Source of the DNA: Crocodylus rhombifer
Taxonomy: Eukaryota; Chordata; Crocodylia; Crocodylidae
Assembly: GCA_038503035.1 (NCBI GenBank)
Contig: JAVSML010021669.1
Location: forward strand, 248,001-312,000
DNA: 64,000 nucleotides
Direction: 5' to 3'
The translations under genes were made by a program, and so were the position numbers. Below, piece after piece: positions 40,601-49,098 of the stretch. The notes under the pieces are model-generated. The model ran no database searches. It was not told the DNA's origin and was given only the letters and a program-made list of their open reading frames with translations. Positions within the stretch are counted from its first letter, which is position 1; each line of letters begins with the position of its first letter.

Positions 40601-43600
40601 ATTTATTACAAAAAATCAATCTCTGTATTGTGTTTGATCACTTTTTGAAAGATTTGTGATTTCTATGACCTGTTTCAGATGTCACATCCCCAGTTTCATT
40701 TATGCTGTGCCTTCATGGCTTCTGCTGGTTGGGGACCGGGAAGGGTTTTTTTTTCTTTTTCTTTTATGAGTTCTACTAATTTTGGGGAGTTACTTGGGAA
40801 GTGGGGAGGCGACTTGTTTCTTTTGAAGAATTGGCCCCAGTAGGGCTGGAGGTCTTGATTAGGATATGATGGTGCTCCTTTCAGTTCTTAGAGAACTGAG
40901 TTTCCTAGTTAGGTCCTACTGTTCCAGTAATGGTCATCAACTGAAAACCAAATCTGAGATCAGCAAGCAGTTTTTCTCCAGGGTCAGATGGCAAAGTGAG
41001 TGGGGGTGGGGGGGTAGAGGTTGCCCCTCTTCTGTAGAATGGGGCCTGAGCCCTCATCTAAGGATCCTTCTTCTCTGCCATTGTAGTGGCAGAGCATTGC
41101 CAGGGCTTGTACTGCTTTTACTTGAGGCCTGTGGTATATTGTAGAGTGTCCCTACAACTTGCAATTGTGTGTGAGGGTTTAAAATAGTGATTTTGTGATT
41201 TGGGGGAATCTTCAGGTAAATGGTTACCAGTGAACACAAGGGGACTGGATTTGATTGCCCCAGAGGCACCTTCCTGTCACCTTAAGATGTTTTCATTCAG
41301 AGCGTTTAATTAGGGATAGCAAATACAGCTTTTTTCCAAGTATTTTTTGCAAACGCTTGTTATACAGTATCATTAAAACTATTAAAACTATGTGCACAGG
41401 GAGGCCAAGGTTCTTTGGGTAGATGTGATATCTTTCATTCTTGTAGAACAGCAGAGACTCCCTATGCCTGAAGAAGGGTTATTGTGCCTGAAAGCTTGCT
41501 AGGAACTTTTTTCCAACTACTCAGTTGGTCTAATAAAAGATATCACATCTAACCAAAGAACCTTGCTTGCCTGTGTCCTTAGACCAACACAGCTACAACC
41601 AAAAACCCATTAACTATATTGTGATCTGAGTCCTGTAATTTAAAATAGTCTGATTTTTGTTATAACAAATAGAACTTGCCACTGAATTGTGCTGCTGGGA
41701 AGCTGGTTGCTTTTTTGCAGTGTAATTTTGTAAACAGGTTTATTCTGTATATTTAAAATCTTATTTCCAAAGTCTAAATGAGTTGAGAATTTTCTAGCTT
41801 TCAGAAAAAACAAATTTAGAATTCAGGCACTTGAAACATCCTATATCTAAAATTGTTTTAAAGTATGCAGTGGTTAAAGTGGTTTAAGATGATTTAGCAG
41901 CCTTACAGTAAACTGTAAACTTAGTATGTTTTTAACACTGAGAAAAAGTGAAATTTTATGCCAACTTCAAAATTAAATGCGCTGCTTTGCCTGAGTATTT
42001 ATTTGTCAGTGGGAGAGGCCATTATTAGATCATAAACTCTGCTTCAGTTAATGTTATTGCTTAAATATGTGCGATGAAGGAACAATTATTTAGCTTTTGG
42101 ATGCTTTCCTAAAAGTATCCTAATGTATCTATTGAACTTGCCATATTGGTTTGTCCCTCTTCTAATAGGCCAAAAATCTTTTGTCAGGATGTCAGAGGTA
42201 CAACATTCTATTTCTGGGCCTTTTACTTGCTGTGCAAAATGTAGTCACTTGTGTCAGCAAAATGTTCAGTTTTAACAAATCATTGATGCGTGATGTGTTC
42301 CATTTCTGGTGTTTTTTCCTTTTAGGGCATTGGAAACTAACAAATATAATCACATCACTGCAACTTACTTTTTACTAGCTGAAAGGATTCTGAGAGAAAA
42401 ACAGGAAAAAGAAATTCAAACCAGGTCTGCAAGCCCTAGCAACATCAAAGCTCAGTTCAGGTAAGATTTAAAACAGTGGGTAATTTAGCAAATTTAATCA
42501 AAATGTTTGGAAATGCTGTTTTATTAAGATACTGCCAGTTAAACAGCACAATGCTCATTCATTGCGAGTTCTAAGGGTCTGGAGAAATGTAGCACAACCT
42601 ATAAAGGCCATGTTAGAAGTTAGTTAAAAATCATTTGCCAAAAAAAGTTTTCTCAGAATTTTCCAGGAGTGAGCTATTGATAATTTGAAGGCTGTATTTA
42701 CAATAATTTTTGTGTGTACCACGGGAGGTGTCACATTCAATGAGTTTAAGTCCTTCATGATGAATTCACGTCTGTGACATTTTCTGATAGAGAAATGATT
42801 CTGTTTTATGTTCTTCTCTTAGTGCTCTTTACACTTCATGAATTTCCCCTTTAAAAACTATCCTTATGGTGTAATCCACTAAGTGCACAGCTGGGCATTT
42901 GTCACCTAGAATGAGCTGAACATTGATTTTTCTTATCAGGATTCAGGGTCAGCCCTGCCTTGCTGGCACGATCCTAAAGTTTTTGAGCATCCTGAAATCC
43001 AAGGTAGCTCAAACATCTCAAGATCAGGCCTTTATAAAGGACACAGTTTTTACAAAGGGTACAGGAGGTGGTATTAATAGGTGAGAGATGCTTCATAGTT
43101 ACAGTTTTTAGTAATAAAACCAGATAGCAGTAAGCAGTTCACAGCTTGGGTCTTTATATTATCCAAATCAAAATTTAATAAATAGCCATCAGCAAAGCCT
43201 ACTGAAATCTGTGGGAATGCCACCTTATGTGGTAAAGATGACAAGAATTCTGTTGGTGCTGTTTGTTGTGAGGTTAGTATTGATTAAAGTTTACTCAGTC
43301 TGCCATTTGCTGCAGACATTCAAGGAATTTGAGAGGATTTTATTGGAAACATCCTGACTCTGTAGTTTCTGAACTATTTAAAGATTTCAGGAGCAGATCA
43401 GCCTCTCCCTGGGGGTTCTGGAGAAGGACCAGTTTTGATTAAAGGTTTGTTTTTTTCAAAGGACACACAGGGCTCATCTGTGTTGCTTTCATGCTGAGCC
43501 TGGGGAACCCCTGTGCTGTATGGGCTGAATCAGCGTGGCTGCTTGAGAGTAGTGCTGAGCACACACCCAGAGATGCTCTCAGGCTTGTTCTCACTCTCTC

Positions 43601-46600
43601 AGGTGTGTTTACTGGCACATACTCAGGGCCACTGTAAGGCAGCTACACTGTTTTTCTTCCCAGGGATTTTGTACAGAATGTGAGGGAGAGTGGGCCATAC
43701 TTCTGGGCTAGGCAGAGAGGCAGCGTAGACATGCCCTGAAGGTCTGTCTTTATAGTACATGGCAGCGCTATATGGAGATACGCTGCATGAGTTCTTTAAC
43801 TGGAAGTGGTACAGCAGTTTGGGGGCAGTACAGCATTGTGACTAATGTTCCCTGCTTCTTTATGCTTTAGAGTTTAGACATACGCTAAAACTCTTTAACT
43901 ACGCTTGTTGTCAAATGCTTGAGTGAGCTTTAAGCAATGACCAGCAGTTGTTAGTTTTCCTGAGCTGGGAAACCTGAATGAAGTTGGGGGAAAAAGTCTT
44001 TCAGTTATTGCTCTGTCTTAAGTATCATTTTAGGAATTCTTGTGGAGGCCTTGCTAAGACATTTTCCATTAATAGTTGTGTTTCTGAAATCTGTTTGATC
44101 CTCTCCCTCCCCTAGCGTACCATTCAGAATGGTGGTAGTTAATCTCCCCTCTGATGAATGAGAATCGGGTGCTCCTGCTGATTCCTTGAGAACTATTGCC
44201 TACTCGCACTATTCATCTCTGGGTTTTAGCAGAGGAAGGTGAAAATACTCCTGAGAAGTTCAGTGCTTTTCTGTACAAAGATGGAATTGCATAATTTTTT
44301 ACCTGCAACAAGGGTTTCCTTATGAAGGTTTCCTTTTTGTCACCCTTATGGTTAACACAGATATTCATTAGAAAGGATGATGTGGGCTATAATGCCCTGC
44401 TTCTGTATTTCCATGCTTTATCCAAACCAACTGGTGTGATTGAAAGCAAATAGTCTGAGACTCAGCTCAGACTAAGAATGTTGTAAAACGGCATGCATTT
44501 ACAGGATCAGGCCCCATGACTGGAGGAATATGCCTCCTGCTTATGGTAGGGCTGTATTAGTAGAGCTGCTTTTTGGATGGCAGTATGTCACAGTTTTTCA
44601 TTCATACCTTCCTGAAATTTTGCAGTTTTGGATTTGACAAAAGCTCTGACACCTTTGTCGTCACAAAGTTCTATGTTTCTTCCAAAGACCATTTGAAAAC
44701 TTAAATTAAATTACAGGAGCATAGGAAAGTAGGGCTGGAAGAGACCTCACAAGGTCATCCAGTTCAGCCCCTTGCTCGACAAGATCATCCGTGTCTAAAC
44801 CATTCCAGGCAAATGTCTGTCTAACTTGCTTTTGATTTTACAACAGTGTATTTAGCAGTTGTTTAGTTAATGGACTTTCCTCCAGGAAAGTTGCTTTGTT
44901 GCATGGTTACATGGTACTAGCTATAAGTTTGTTTTAATCTAAATGGTTTCCATCTTTCTGCTAGAGAAATCACTTCTCTCATTGTAGTACTGTGGTTTTC
45001 ACACTGGGACTTCTGAAGCAGAGTACCAAAATCTGTCTAGGAGGAAACCTTACCAATTAGACAAATGAAGTGCAATGGCTGGAAACCGAACCTGTCATAG
45101 TAATAGTCCTTATAGCCCTGACTTTGCAGTTATGGAACTGAGCTCCATTGTTTGTCCATATCTGCAATATAACTGGTAGAGTCTGCTTAACAGACATCAA
45201 GAATTGGAATAATAATGGTATTGCGTATCAAGGTTGAGATGCATTGGTAGAGCTGCTTGGAGTGGTTGCTTGGTGCTGTCCTGCTAATAATACTTTGCTC
45301 CCTATGATAAGTAGATGTCCATAAATTTATAAATTCCCTTCAGAGTTCCAAGTTGTTTTCACAAAGTCTTACTTGTTGTGTTGATATTGTCTGCAATCCA
45401 AATGAATTGCATAAACTAAATTTGTAGGGAAGAAGACAAATATGTCATTGCTTTTGTTTGGGAACTAATTTTAACTGCAAAATTGGTCTACTCTCACTTG
45501 TCTCACGGAACATCTGTGCAGTCTGGGGGGATAGTTCTTTTTTTGCTCGCATCAAGGAAGAGCCAAGTCAGTAAACCAAGGCTGTGCATCTTATGGGCCA
45601 CACGAAGCCCATAAGAAATTCATTTGCGGCCCCCAAGCTTCTGCCTGGCTCCTATTTCCCCATGGCTCCAGCTGCAACACAGCTGAGGCTTCTGAGTTCT
45701 CCCTCCTTCCTCCAGCTGCCACTTCCTGTCTCTGCCCCAGGAGCTGGGGCAGCATGGCATGCTGCATGGGGAGCTGAGGACAAATCATGGAGTGGGGGAG
45801 ATTACTCCTGCACAGTGCAGTGGTGGTGGTGAGGGTGCCCCATGTGGTGGTGGGAAGAGTGGGCGCTGGTATGGTGGAGGTGGGGACAGGAATCAGTTGT
45901 GCAGTGCATAGCTCAGTGACCCATGCTTTCCATGGTGTGGCCCTTGGGGGCTGAGAAGTTGGACAGCTCTACGATGGACCATTTGAGCCCTGGTCAAGGG
46001 GAAGCTGAGTTTAAGAAGTCTAGAAGTCTTGGAGCCTCCCTCCCTCCTCCTCTTACATCCCAGCAAAGCCTATTTTGAGCCCCCCTTCTCCCACCAAGGG
46101 GAACAGAGTTGAGAAAGTACAATATATTGTATTTTGAATGTGTGCATAACTGTGAACAGGATCTTAGGCTGGAGAATGAAGAGTACCCTGCCATTCTATT
46201 CTATTCAAATCTGTGCCAAAAAGCCATGCATATTCCCCAAGCACTACTGTAGCATTATCCAAGTTTCTGCCTGGGGGTATCCCATACAGTACTGTCTGGG
46301 CACAAATGGAAAGGTTCTGCACTTAGGGTTGTGTTTTTCCTGCCATGACCGTTACTTTTTCATACACCAAATGAGAACGTGGTTACGAGATAAAATAGCT
46401 GTAGTTGGTAAAGCCAGTAACAGTTGAAAGATGGTATCTTTTAATATTTGAGTACCTAGAGCATTTTTTTGGCTTAGTTGCTTAAGTCTGGTGGTTGCTT
46501 CATAGACTAAAACCATCATCACTGTTAAGCAAGTCTGTTAGATGTAAATGTTTGGTTAAATTTTCCTGAGGCCTTTTTAAAAAGTACAAATGACTGAGAT

Positions 46601-49098
46601 GCGAGATGGTGGCCGTTTCATTCTTCTATTTGTAGCACAACAGTTTAGTTTTTGAACATTTGAAACAATGTACAGTATATTTTTAGGATTTAAACTAAAA
46701 CATCAGTTACTGAAAGTTATTTGCTTAATCATACAATTGCTAGATGCTGAAGATAAAACAGCACTAACTAGTTGTAAGACTGAGTTGGTCTCAAGCATCA
46801 CCTCTTTCATAACCACTTTACTTTGAAGATCATGCTTAATACAACTGTATGTTAGAAATTTCCGTTATAGATAAAATAGCTTTCAGTATTGTGATTTTAA
46901 ACACTTTGATGCCTGGATACTGCCCTTTAATAGTAAAATGATGAGAAAAGATATTGGTTCAGTGATAACACATCACATGTGGTATACAGTTGAAATTGTC
47001 AGATTAAAATAGCTGAATCATCTGGATTCATGTACATTTTAATTAAACAGAGATTGTGTTAAAGAAAACTTAGATTAGCTGTTCAGAGGAGACGTTATGG
47101 AAATGTCACAATTTTTTTTTTTAACTTAAGACTGTAAAACTAACACCGTGACTTGAAAATACAAAACCATTGAATTGGTGGCTTTTATATTAATAATTGA
47201 AAACTGGGAAGAAGAATAAAGGCTTCATACTGTCTGCAATACCACTGTCCTTTGATTTTGGACGGGTCATGGAACAAGGCCTCTTTGTCCTGCGCCTGTT
47301 CTTCTAGACCTCCTGCAAACATCTGATTTAAAAAAAATATATATATACTTTCTTCAAGTCATATAAGATTATTCATTTTTTTCTGAGAGCAGAAAAAGTA
47401 TTGGAATTTGTGATCTAAGTTGGCAGCAACCAACATGACTTGTATATTACTCTCTTTTTCATTTTCCTTAAGTTGTTTCTCTAAATTACTGTTTACAAAA
47501 TGTAGTGGCTTGCGAAGTGGTATAATTACTGTGGCCTTTCTGATGTCTTCCTGTAAAGATTTTATAGTGTATTCTTAAGTTATCACCAAAATCTAATTTG
47601 ACAAAAGGTGTAGGGCAGACTGGCACCCCGGAGGCCAACTGGTTCAGAGGGACACAAGTTCTTGCAGGCAGTAGTGTACTTCATCAGTATATCAGATGTA
47701 CTCAGGAAGTAGGTTCTTGCATATGAAAGCTCATGCCCTCCTGAACCAGGTAGTCTCTAAAGCTTCACCCTGCCCTACATTTTGCCTAACTTCAGACTAC
47801 TACAGCTAACTCCCTGTATGAAATCTAATTTGTCTCTTTCTCTCTTTCTCTCCCCTTCATCTTTTTACAATTACTTACCAAGGCAATCATGGCCCACAAA
47901 AATCGATGTACCCCAGGACCTGGAAGATGATCTTACAGCTTCTCCTCTCTCCCATGCAACTGCTCAGTCTCCAGCTCGCAGTGCTGAAAACGTTCTTAAC
48001 GGTCACAGAAGCAAGGCACTTGGTGATTCAGCAAAGAAAGAAGACATCCCAGAATTAGCTGGACCAGCACTTTCAGTGGTTCCTTCAGTGAGCTTGAAAC
48101 CTGCTGCAAGTGGCCGGAAGTGCTTGTTTAGAGTAGAAGAGGATGAAGAGGAAGATGAAGAAGATAAGAAACCCATTTCTCTTTCAACTCAAGTTGTTCT
48201 GCGCCGCAAGCCTTCAGTTACAAATCGTCTCACTTCCAGGAAGAGTGCACCAGTCCTCAACCAGATCTTTGAGGAGGGGGAATCAGATGATGAATTCGAC
48301 ATGGATGAGAACTTGCCCCCAAAGCTTAGCAGGTTAAAAATGAATATTGCTTCACCTAGTACGGTGCATAAACGCTACCACAGAAGGAAAAGTCAGGGTC
48401 GGGGATCTAGTTGCAGTAGCTCAGAAACCAGTGATGATGACTCAGAAAGTAGGCGACGGCTAGATAAAGATAGCGGGTTTACTTACTCCTGGCATAGACG
48501 GGATAGTAGTGAAGGGCCACCTGGCAGCCAAGGAGATGGTGGTGGACAGAGCAAACCAAGCAATGGAAACGGAGGGGTAGACAAAACAAGCCCTAGTGAT
48601 AACAACAAAGGTGGGGGAAGTCCCTCAAGTAGCTCCAGTGGTAGCACCAATAACACTTCAGGTTCCACCCGTAGGTGTGCTGGATCTGGAAACTCAATGC
48701 AGTTGTCTACTAGAAGTGCAGGGGAACTGGTTGAAAGCCTAAAATTGATGAGCCTTTGCTTAGGTTCACAGATTCACGGCAGTGCTAAATACATTATTGA
48801 TCCTCAAAACAATCTGGCATTTTCCAGCGTAAAAGTGCAGGAGAAATCGATGTGGAAAATGTGCATCAGTTCCACTGGGAGTGCAAATCAGGCTACAGCA
48901 TTGGGCAGCATAAAATTCTTCTCTGACCAGATGTCAGACACAGAAAATGAATTGGAACGGATAAAGAACAGGAACTTGAAAAATAACGTGTTACAACTAC
49001 CTCTCTGTGAAAAGACAATATCTGTGAATATTCAGCGGAACCCCAAGGAGGGACTGCTGTGTACCTCCGGTCAAACAAGTTGTTGTCATGTCATTTGA
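7079..49098 (+). CDS. SNRK: SNRK, SNF-related serine/threonine protein kinase (five coding exons)
   Basis: SNRK is an AMPK-related kinase activated by LKB1 and linked to metabolic and cardiac/vascular control. The span includes introns; the joined exons give 764 residues, against 765 remembered for the human protein. The kinase domain covers about residues 16-269. It has the glycine loop LGRGHFAVV at 22-30, catalytic Lys45 (VAVK), HRD at 137-139 with Asp139, DFG at 158-160 and activation-loop Thr173 (LTTSCGS), the known LKB1 target position. A UBA-like domain follows at about 291-334. The C-terminal half is low-complexity: an acidic run at about 444-454, basic patches at about 522-533, Ser/Asp-rich at about 535-550, Gly/Ser/Asn-rich at about 575-620, then a conserved tail ending in SCCHVI. 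The start ATG has A at -3 and G at +4 and follows an in-frame stop. No frameshift or missing catalytic residue was seen. Confidence 0.96.
10086..10165 (-). mobile_element. CR1 LINE 3'-end fragment, antisense
   Basis: The segment AGGTTGGAAGGGACCTCAGG followed by AGGTCACCTAGTTCAACTC is the reverse complement of the conserved CR1 3' UTR region. Only this short piece is recognisable. Confidence 0.65.
15858..17572. mobile_element. Possible DNA transposon with TACTGTATTTACTTGAATA-type ends
   Basis: The left end TACTGTATTTACTTGAATAC resembles the reverse complement of the right end, TACCACATTTACTCAAACAT. Both are followed inward by a similar AGGCCAAGGGCC/AGACAGCCC segment. The interior carries the SINE at 16155-16335, which would be a nested insertion. 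No transposase was seen and no target duplication was confirmed. The two ends could also belong to separate elements. Confidence 0.3.
16155..16335 (-). mobile_element. tRNA-derived SINE with CR1-like tail, minus strand
   Basis: On the minus strand a tRNA-like head shows an A-box-like TGGGCTTGGGGG (about 16304-16315) and a B-box-like AGTTCAAGCCT (16261-16271), spaced as in a tRNA gene. Downstream lies a CR1-like 3' end (CCTTTCAGCCCCTAACATC, then TATGAAAC). Reptile SINEs of this build, mobilised by CR1, are known in turtles. The family assignment is inference. Confidence 0.5.
18483..18671. mobile_element. hAT-like MITE, 189 bp
   Basis: The left end is CAGTGGAGACCAACCTTTTT; the right end, read in reverse, is CAGGGTGGCCAGCCTGTAG. 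The flanking octamers GCCTAGTG and ACCTACTG match at 6 of 8 positions, consistent with an old hAT target duplication. The interior is short and non-coding. Confidence 0.65.
18776..18964. mobile_element. hAT-like MITE with CAGGGGTGGGCAAA-type ends, 189 bp
   Basis: The left end CCGGGGTGGGTAAAATGTGG and the reversed right end CAGGGGCAGGCAATTATTTC are inverted repeats. CCCG-rich blocks (TGGCCCGG, GCGGCCCGCC) are typical of this hAT subfamily. No clear target duplication remains. Confidence 0.6.
22446..23182. mobile_element. Fold-back element rich in GAATTGAATC motifs, interrupted by an assembly gap
   Basis: The left half (TTGGCCATAGACACAGCTTT, then ACATACCTCAAGATACCAGG) pairs with the right half (CCTGGTACCTTGAGGTAAGT, then AAAGCTATGTCTATGGCCAA). 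This makes arms of at least 100 bp around the gap. The outer parts carry many AATTGAAT/GATTCGGATTC repeats. A nested 12-bp palindrome GGGACAGTGATT/AATCACTGTCCC lies at 23110-23148. Outer limits are approximate. The element looks like a non-autonomous DNA transposon; its family is not known to me. Confidence 0.65.
22810..22909. other. Assembly gap (100 N)
   Basis: Exactly 100 N follow a run of 13 C (22797-22809). The gap sits at the symmetry centre of the fold-back element at 22446-23182, which explains the failed assembly. The true length is unknown. Open frames running through the Ns are not real. Confidence 0.98.
23578..23641. mobile_element. hAT-Charlie-like end fragment
   Basis: The terminal motif AAAAAGGTTGAGAACTACTG is the reverse of the classical CAGTRGTTCTCAACCTTTTT end of Charlie-type hAT elements. 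Only this end is recognisable. Confidence 0.5.
26378..26462. repeat. Perfect 15-bp inverted repeat, 55-bp loop
   Basis: GATAGGATCTGATGC at 26378-26392 is the exact reverse complement of GCATCAGATCCTATC at 26448-26462. It lies at the right edge of a GC-richer block (about 26100-26460) that may be part of an unclassified element. Possible weak termini of that element, CAGGCCCCCTGTAGACAT type, lie near 25928 and 26494. Confidence 0.6.
31251..31781. mobile_element. hAT-like element with CAGGGGTGTCAAATTCATTT end, 531 bp
   Basis: The right end, read in reverse, is CAGGGGTGTCAAATTCATTT; the left end is CAATGGTGTCAAATACCTGG. The interior contains fold-back pieces, such as TCCAGCACCTAG and CTAGGTGCTGGG. 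Flanking octamers CCTCAGTG and CCTTACCA match only partly. It is non-coding. Confidence 0.6.
31955..32733 (+). mobile_element. 5'-truncated CR1 LINE, sense strand, with decayed ORF2 C-terminus
   Basis: Translations in two frames give typical CR1 ORF2 C-terminal text: [18 protein letters not shown] at about 32073-32126, then [19 protein letters not shown] near 32275-32331. Frame shifts separate them. The 3' end has the conserved CR1 tail GACTCGATGATCTGTTGAGG, CCCTTCCAACCC and the terminal ACTATGAAACTATGATA. It lacks a poly(A) tail, as usual for CR1. It is a dead copy. Confidence 0.85.
33661..34522. mobile_element. hAT-like non-autonomous element, 862 bp, with 8-bp target duplication
   Basis: The right end, read in reverse, is CAGGGATCGGCAACCCCTGG, followed by CACGTG. 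The left end is CGGGGGTCGGCAATCTCCAC. The flanking 8-mers GTTGATAG (33653-33660) and GTTTATAG (34523-34530) differ at one base. The interior is GC-rich and made of degenerate CAGCTGC/GCAGGCAG blocks in both orientations. Long open frames on both strands (up to 238 codons) come from this composition and are not genes. Confidence 0.82.
35086..35107. repeat. (AGTAT)n microsatellite
   Basis: About four tandem AGTAT units, followed by TA-rich sequence to 35130. It may mark the left edge of the dispersed repeat that follows. Confidence 0.7.
35125..35830. repeat. Unclassified dispersed repeat with an internal duplication (period about 230 bp)
   Basis: Two copies of a roughly 130-bp segment occur, beginning GTCACTGGAA at about 35430 and about 35665. 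Each contains AAGTGAAAAATA, AATTTTGGAAGG and CCATTCTCAA and ends in GAACATAC plus a CAGA/TAGA run. The block begins ATACTAGCGGAAGGATCC after a TATA-rich tract. This is reminiscent of old LINE-type repeats with microsatellite ends, but the family is not certain. Confidence 0.5.
36339..36480 (+). CDS. SNRK: SNRK coding exon 2 (completes codon 197; residues 198-243)
   Basis: The acceptor TATTTACAG ends at 36338 and the donor GTAAGT starts at 36481. The exon starts with AT, completing Asp197, and reads [18 protein letters not shown], kinase subdomain IX. It ends with GA of codon 244, completed as GAT (Asp) by the next exon. Length 142 bp. Confidence 0.95.
36735..36980. repeat. Fold-back repeat carrying three CCAAT/ATTGG motifs
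   Basis: Left arm CCTCCACCGCTGATTGG (36821-36837) pairs with right arm CCAATCAGCGGTAGGAGG (36957-36974). Inner arms GGCAAAAACTG (36884-36894) and CAGTTTTTGCC (36910-36920) match exactly. The left flank, TAGGGACCTACCTAAATTGC, resembles a DNA-transposon terminus. Outer boundaries are approximate. Confidence 0.6.
37287..37632. mobile_element. hAT-like MITE, 346 bp
   Basis: The left end is CAGGGCTGTACTACTTGCAA; the right end, read in reverse, is CAGGGGCTCCCACTTGACT. The flanking octamers TTCTAAGT (37279-37286) and GTCTAACT (37633-37640) match at 6 of 8 positions. The interior is C-rich and non-coding. Confidence 0.65.
40036..40248 (+). CDS. SNRK: SNRK coding exon 3 (residues 244-314)
   Basis: The acceptor TTCTGTTCACAG ends at 40035 and the donor GTAAGT starts at 40249. 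The exon encodes the end of the kinase domain ([20 protein letters not shown], then NHAWLQG) and the start of the UBA-like region ([20 protein letters not shown]). As I recall, human has Pro where this protein has Ala267. Length 213 bp; ends in GA of codon 315. Confidence 0.95.
40249..42325 (+). other. SNRK: SNRK intron after coding exon 3
   Basis: Apart from the fold-back element at 41407-41600, this 2.1-kb intron shows no recognisable feature. Acceptor CTTTTAG at 42325. Confidence 0.85.
41407..41600. mobile_element. Fold-back dispersed repeat, 29-bp arms
   Basis: AAGGTTCTTTGGGTAGATGT plus GATATCTTT (41407-41435) is inverted at 41536-41564 with one mismatch. The centre reads CCTGAAGAAGGGTTATTG, GCCTGAAAGCTTGCTA; the tail reads AGACCAACACAGCTACAACC. 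This centre and tail belong to a dispersed family common in reptile genomes, whose name I cannot assign. A relative sits at 47606-47813. Confidence 0.65.
42326..42460 (+). CDS. SNRK: SNRK coding exon 4 (residues 315-359)
   Basis: The acceptor TTCCTTTTAG ends at 42325 and the donor GTAAG starts at 42461. It encodes the rest of the UBA-like region ([20 protein letters not shown]) and the following charged segment ([19 protein letters not shown]). Arg360 is split AG|G. Length 135 bp. Confidence 0.95.
43468..43738. mobile_element. DNA-transposon MITE with CAGGGCATGTCTACGCTGCC-type ends
   Basis: The left end is CAGGGCTCATCTGTGTTGC; the right end, read in reverse, is CAGGGCATGTCTACGCTGCC. The ends are similar over about 19 bp. 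The element is 271 bp and non-coding. A target duplication was not clear. Confidence 0.55.
44714..44850 (-). mobile_element. CR1 LINE 3'-end fragment, antisense
   Basis: GGGCTGGAAGAGACCTCACA, then AGGTCATCCAGTTCAGCCC and CCAGGCAAATGTCTGTCTAA follow the reverse-complemented CR1 3' region. Confidence 0.75.
45577..45971. mobile_element. hAT-like MITE, about 395 bp
   Basis: The left end is CAAGGCTGTGCATCTTATGG; the right end, read in reverse, is TAGAGCTGTCCAACTTCTCA. Both lead into GGGCCAC/GGGCCACA blocks. No clear target duplication. The interior is GC-rich and non-coding. Confidence 0.5.
47606..47813. mobile_element. Fold-back dispersed repeat next to the last SNRK exon
   Basis: The left TGTAGGGCAG (47609-47618) is inverted as CTGCCCTACA (47770-47779). 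Inner blocks (AACTGGTTCAG, CAAGTTCTTGCA) pair with CTGAACCAGG and TAGGTTCTTGCATATG. The tail CAGACTACTACAGCTAACTC parallels the tail of the element at 41407-41600. The repeat ends about 70 bp before the acceptor at 47882. Confidence 0.6.
47883..49098 (+). CDS. SNRK: SNRK terminal coding exon (residues 360-764 and stop)
   Basis: The first base completes Arg360, then the exon reads [17 protein letters not shown]. It encodes the whole non-catalytic C-terminal half: acidic run [12 protein letters not shown], basic [13 protein letters not shown], Ser/Asp clusters, a Gly/Ser/Asn linker, and the conserved block [20 protein letters not shown] to the end at CCHVI. The stop is TGA at 49096-49098. The linker (residues about 575-620) is the part that departs most from the human sequence as I remember it. 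Confidence 0.96.

Larger units (their letters stand above)
42461..47882 (+). other. SNRK: SNRK intron before terminal coding exon
   Basis: The acceptor is ACTTACCAAG after a long CT-rich tract (47826-47872). The intron holds the elements listed at 43468, 44714, 45577 and 47606. The rest, including 45980-47600, shows nothing nameable. An ATG at 47782 that appears to extend the last exon upstream is intronic. Confidence 0.85.

Noticed and set aside
47782..47882. Upstream extension of the SNRK last exon to an ATG at 47782
   Set aside because: This part is repeat tail and polypyrimidine tract before the acceptor. Joining from 47883 restores the known SNRK sequence (R-QSWPTK).
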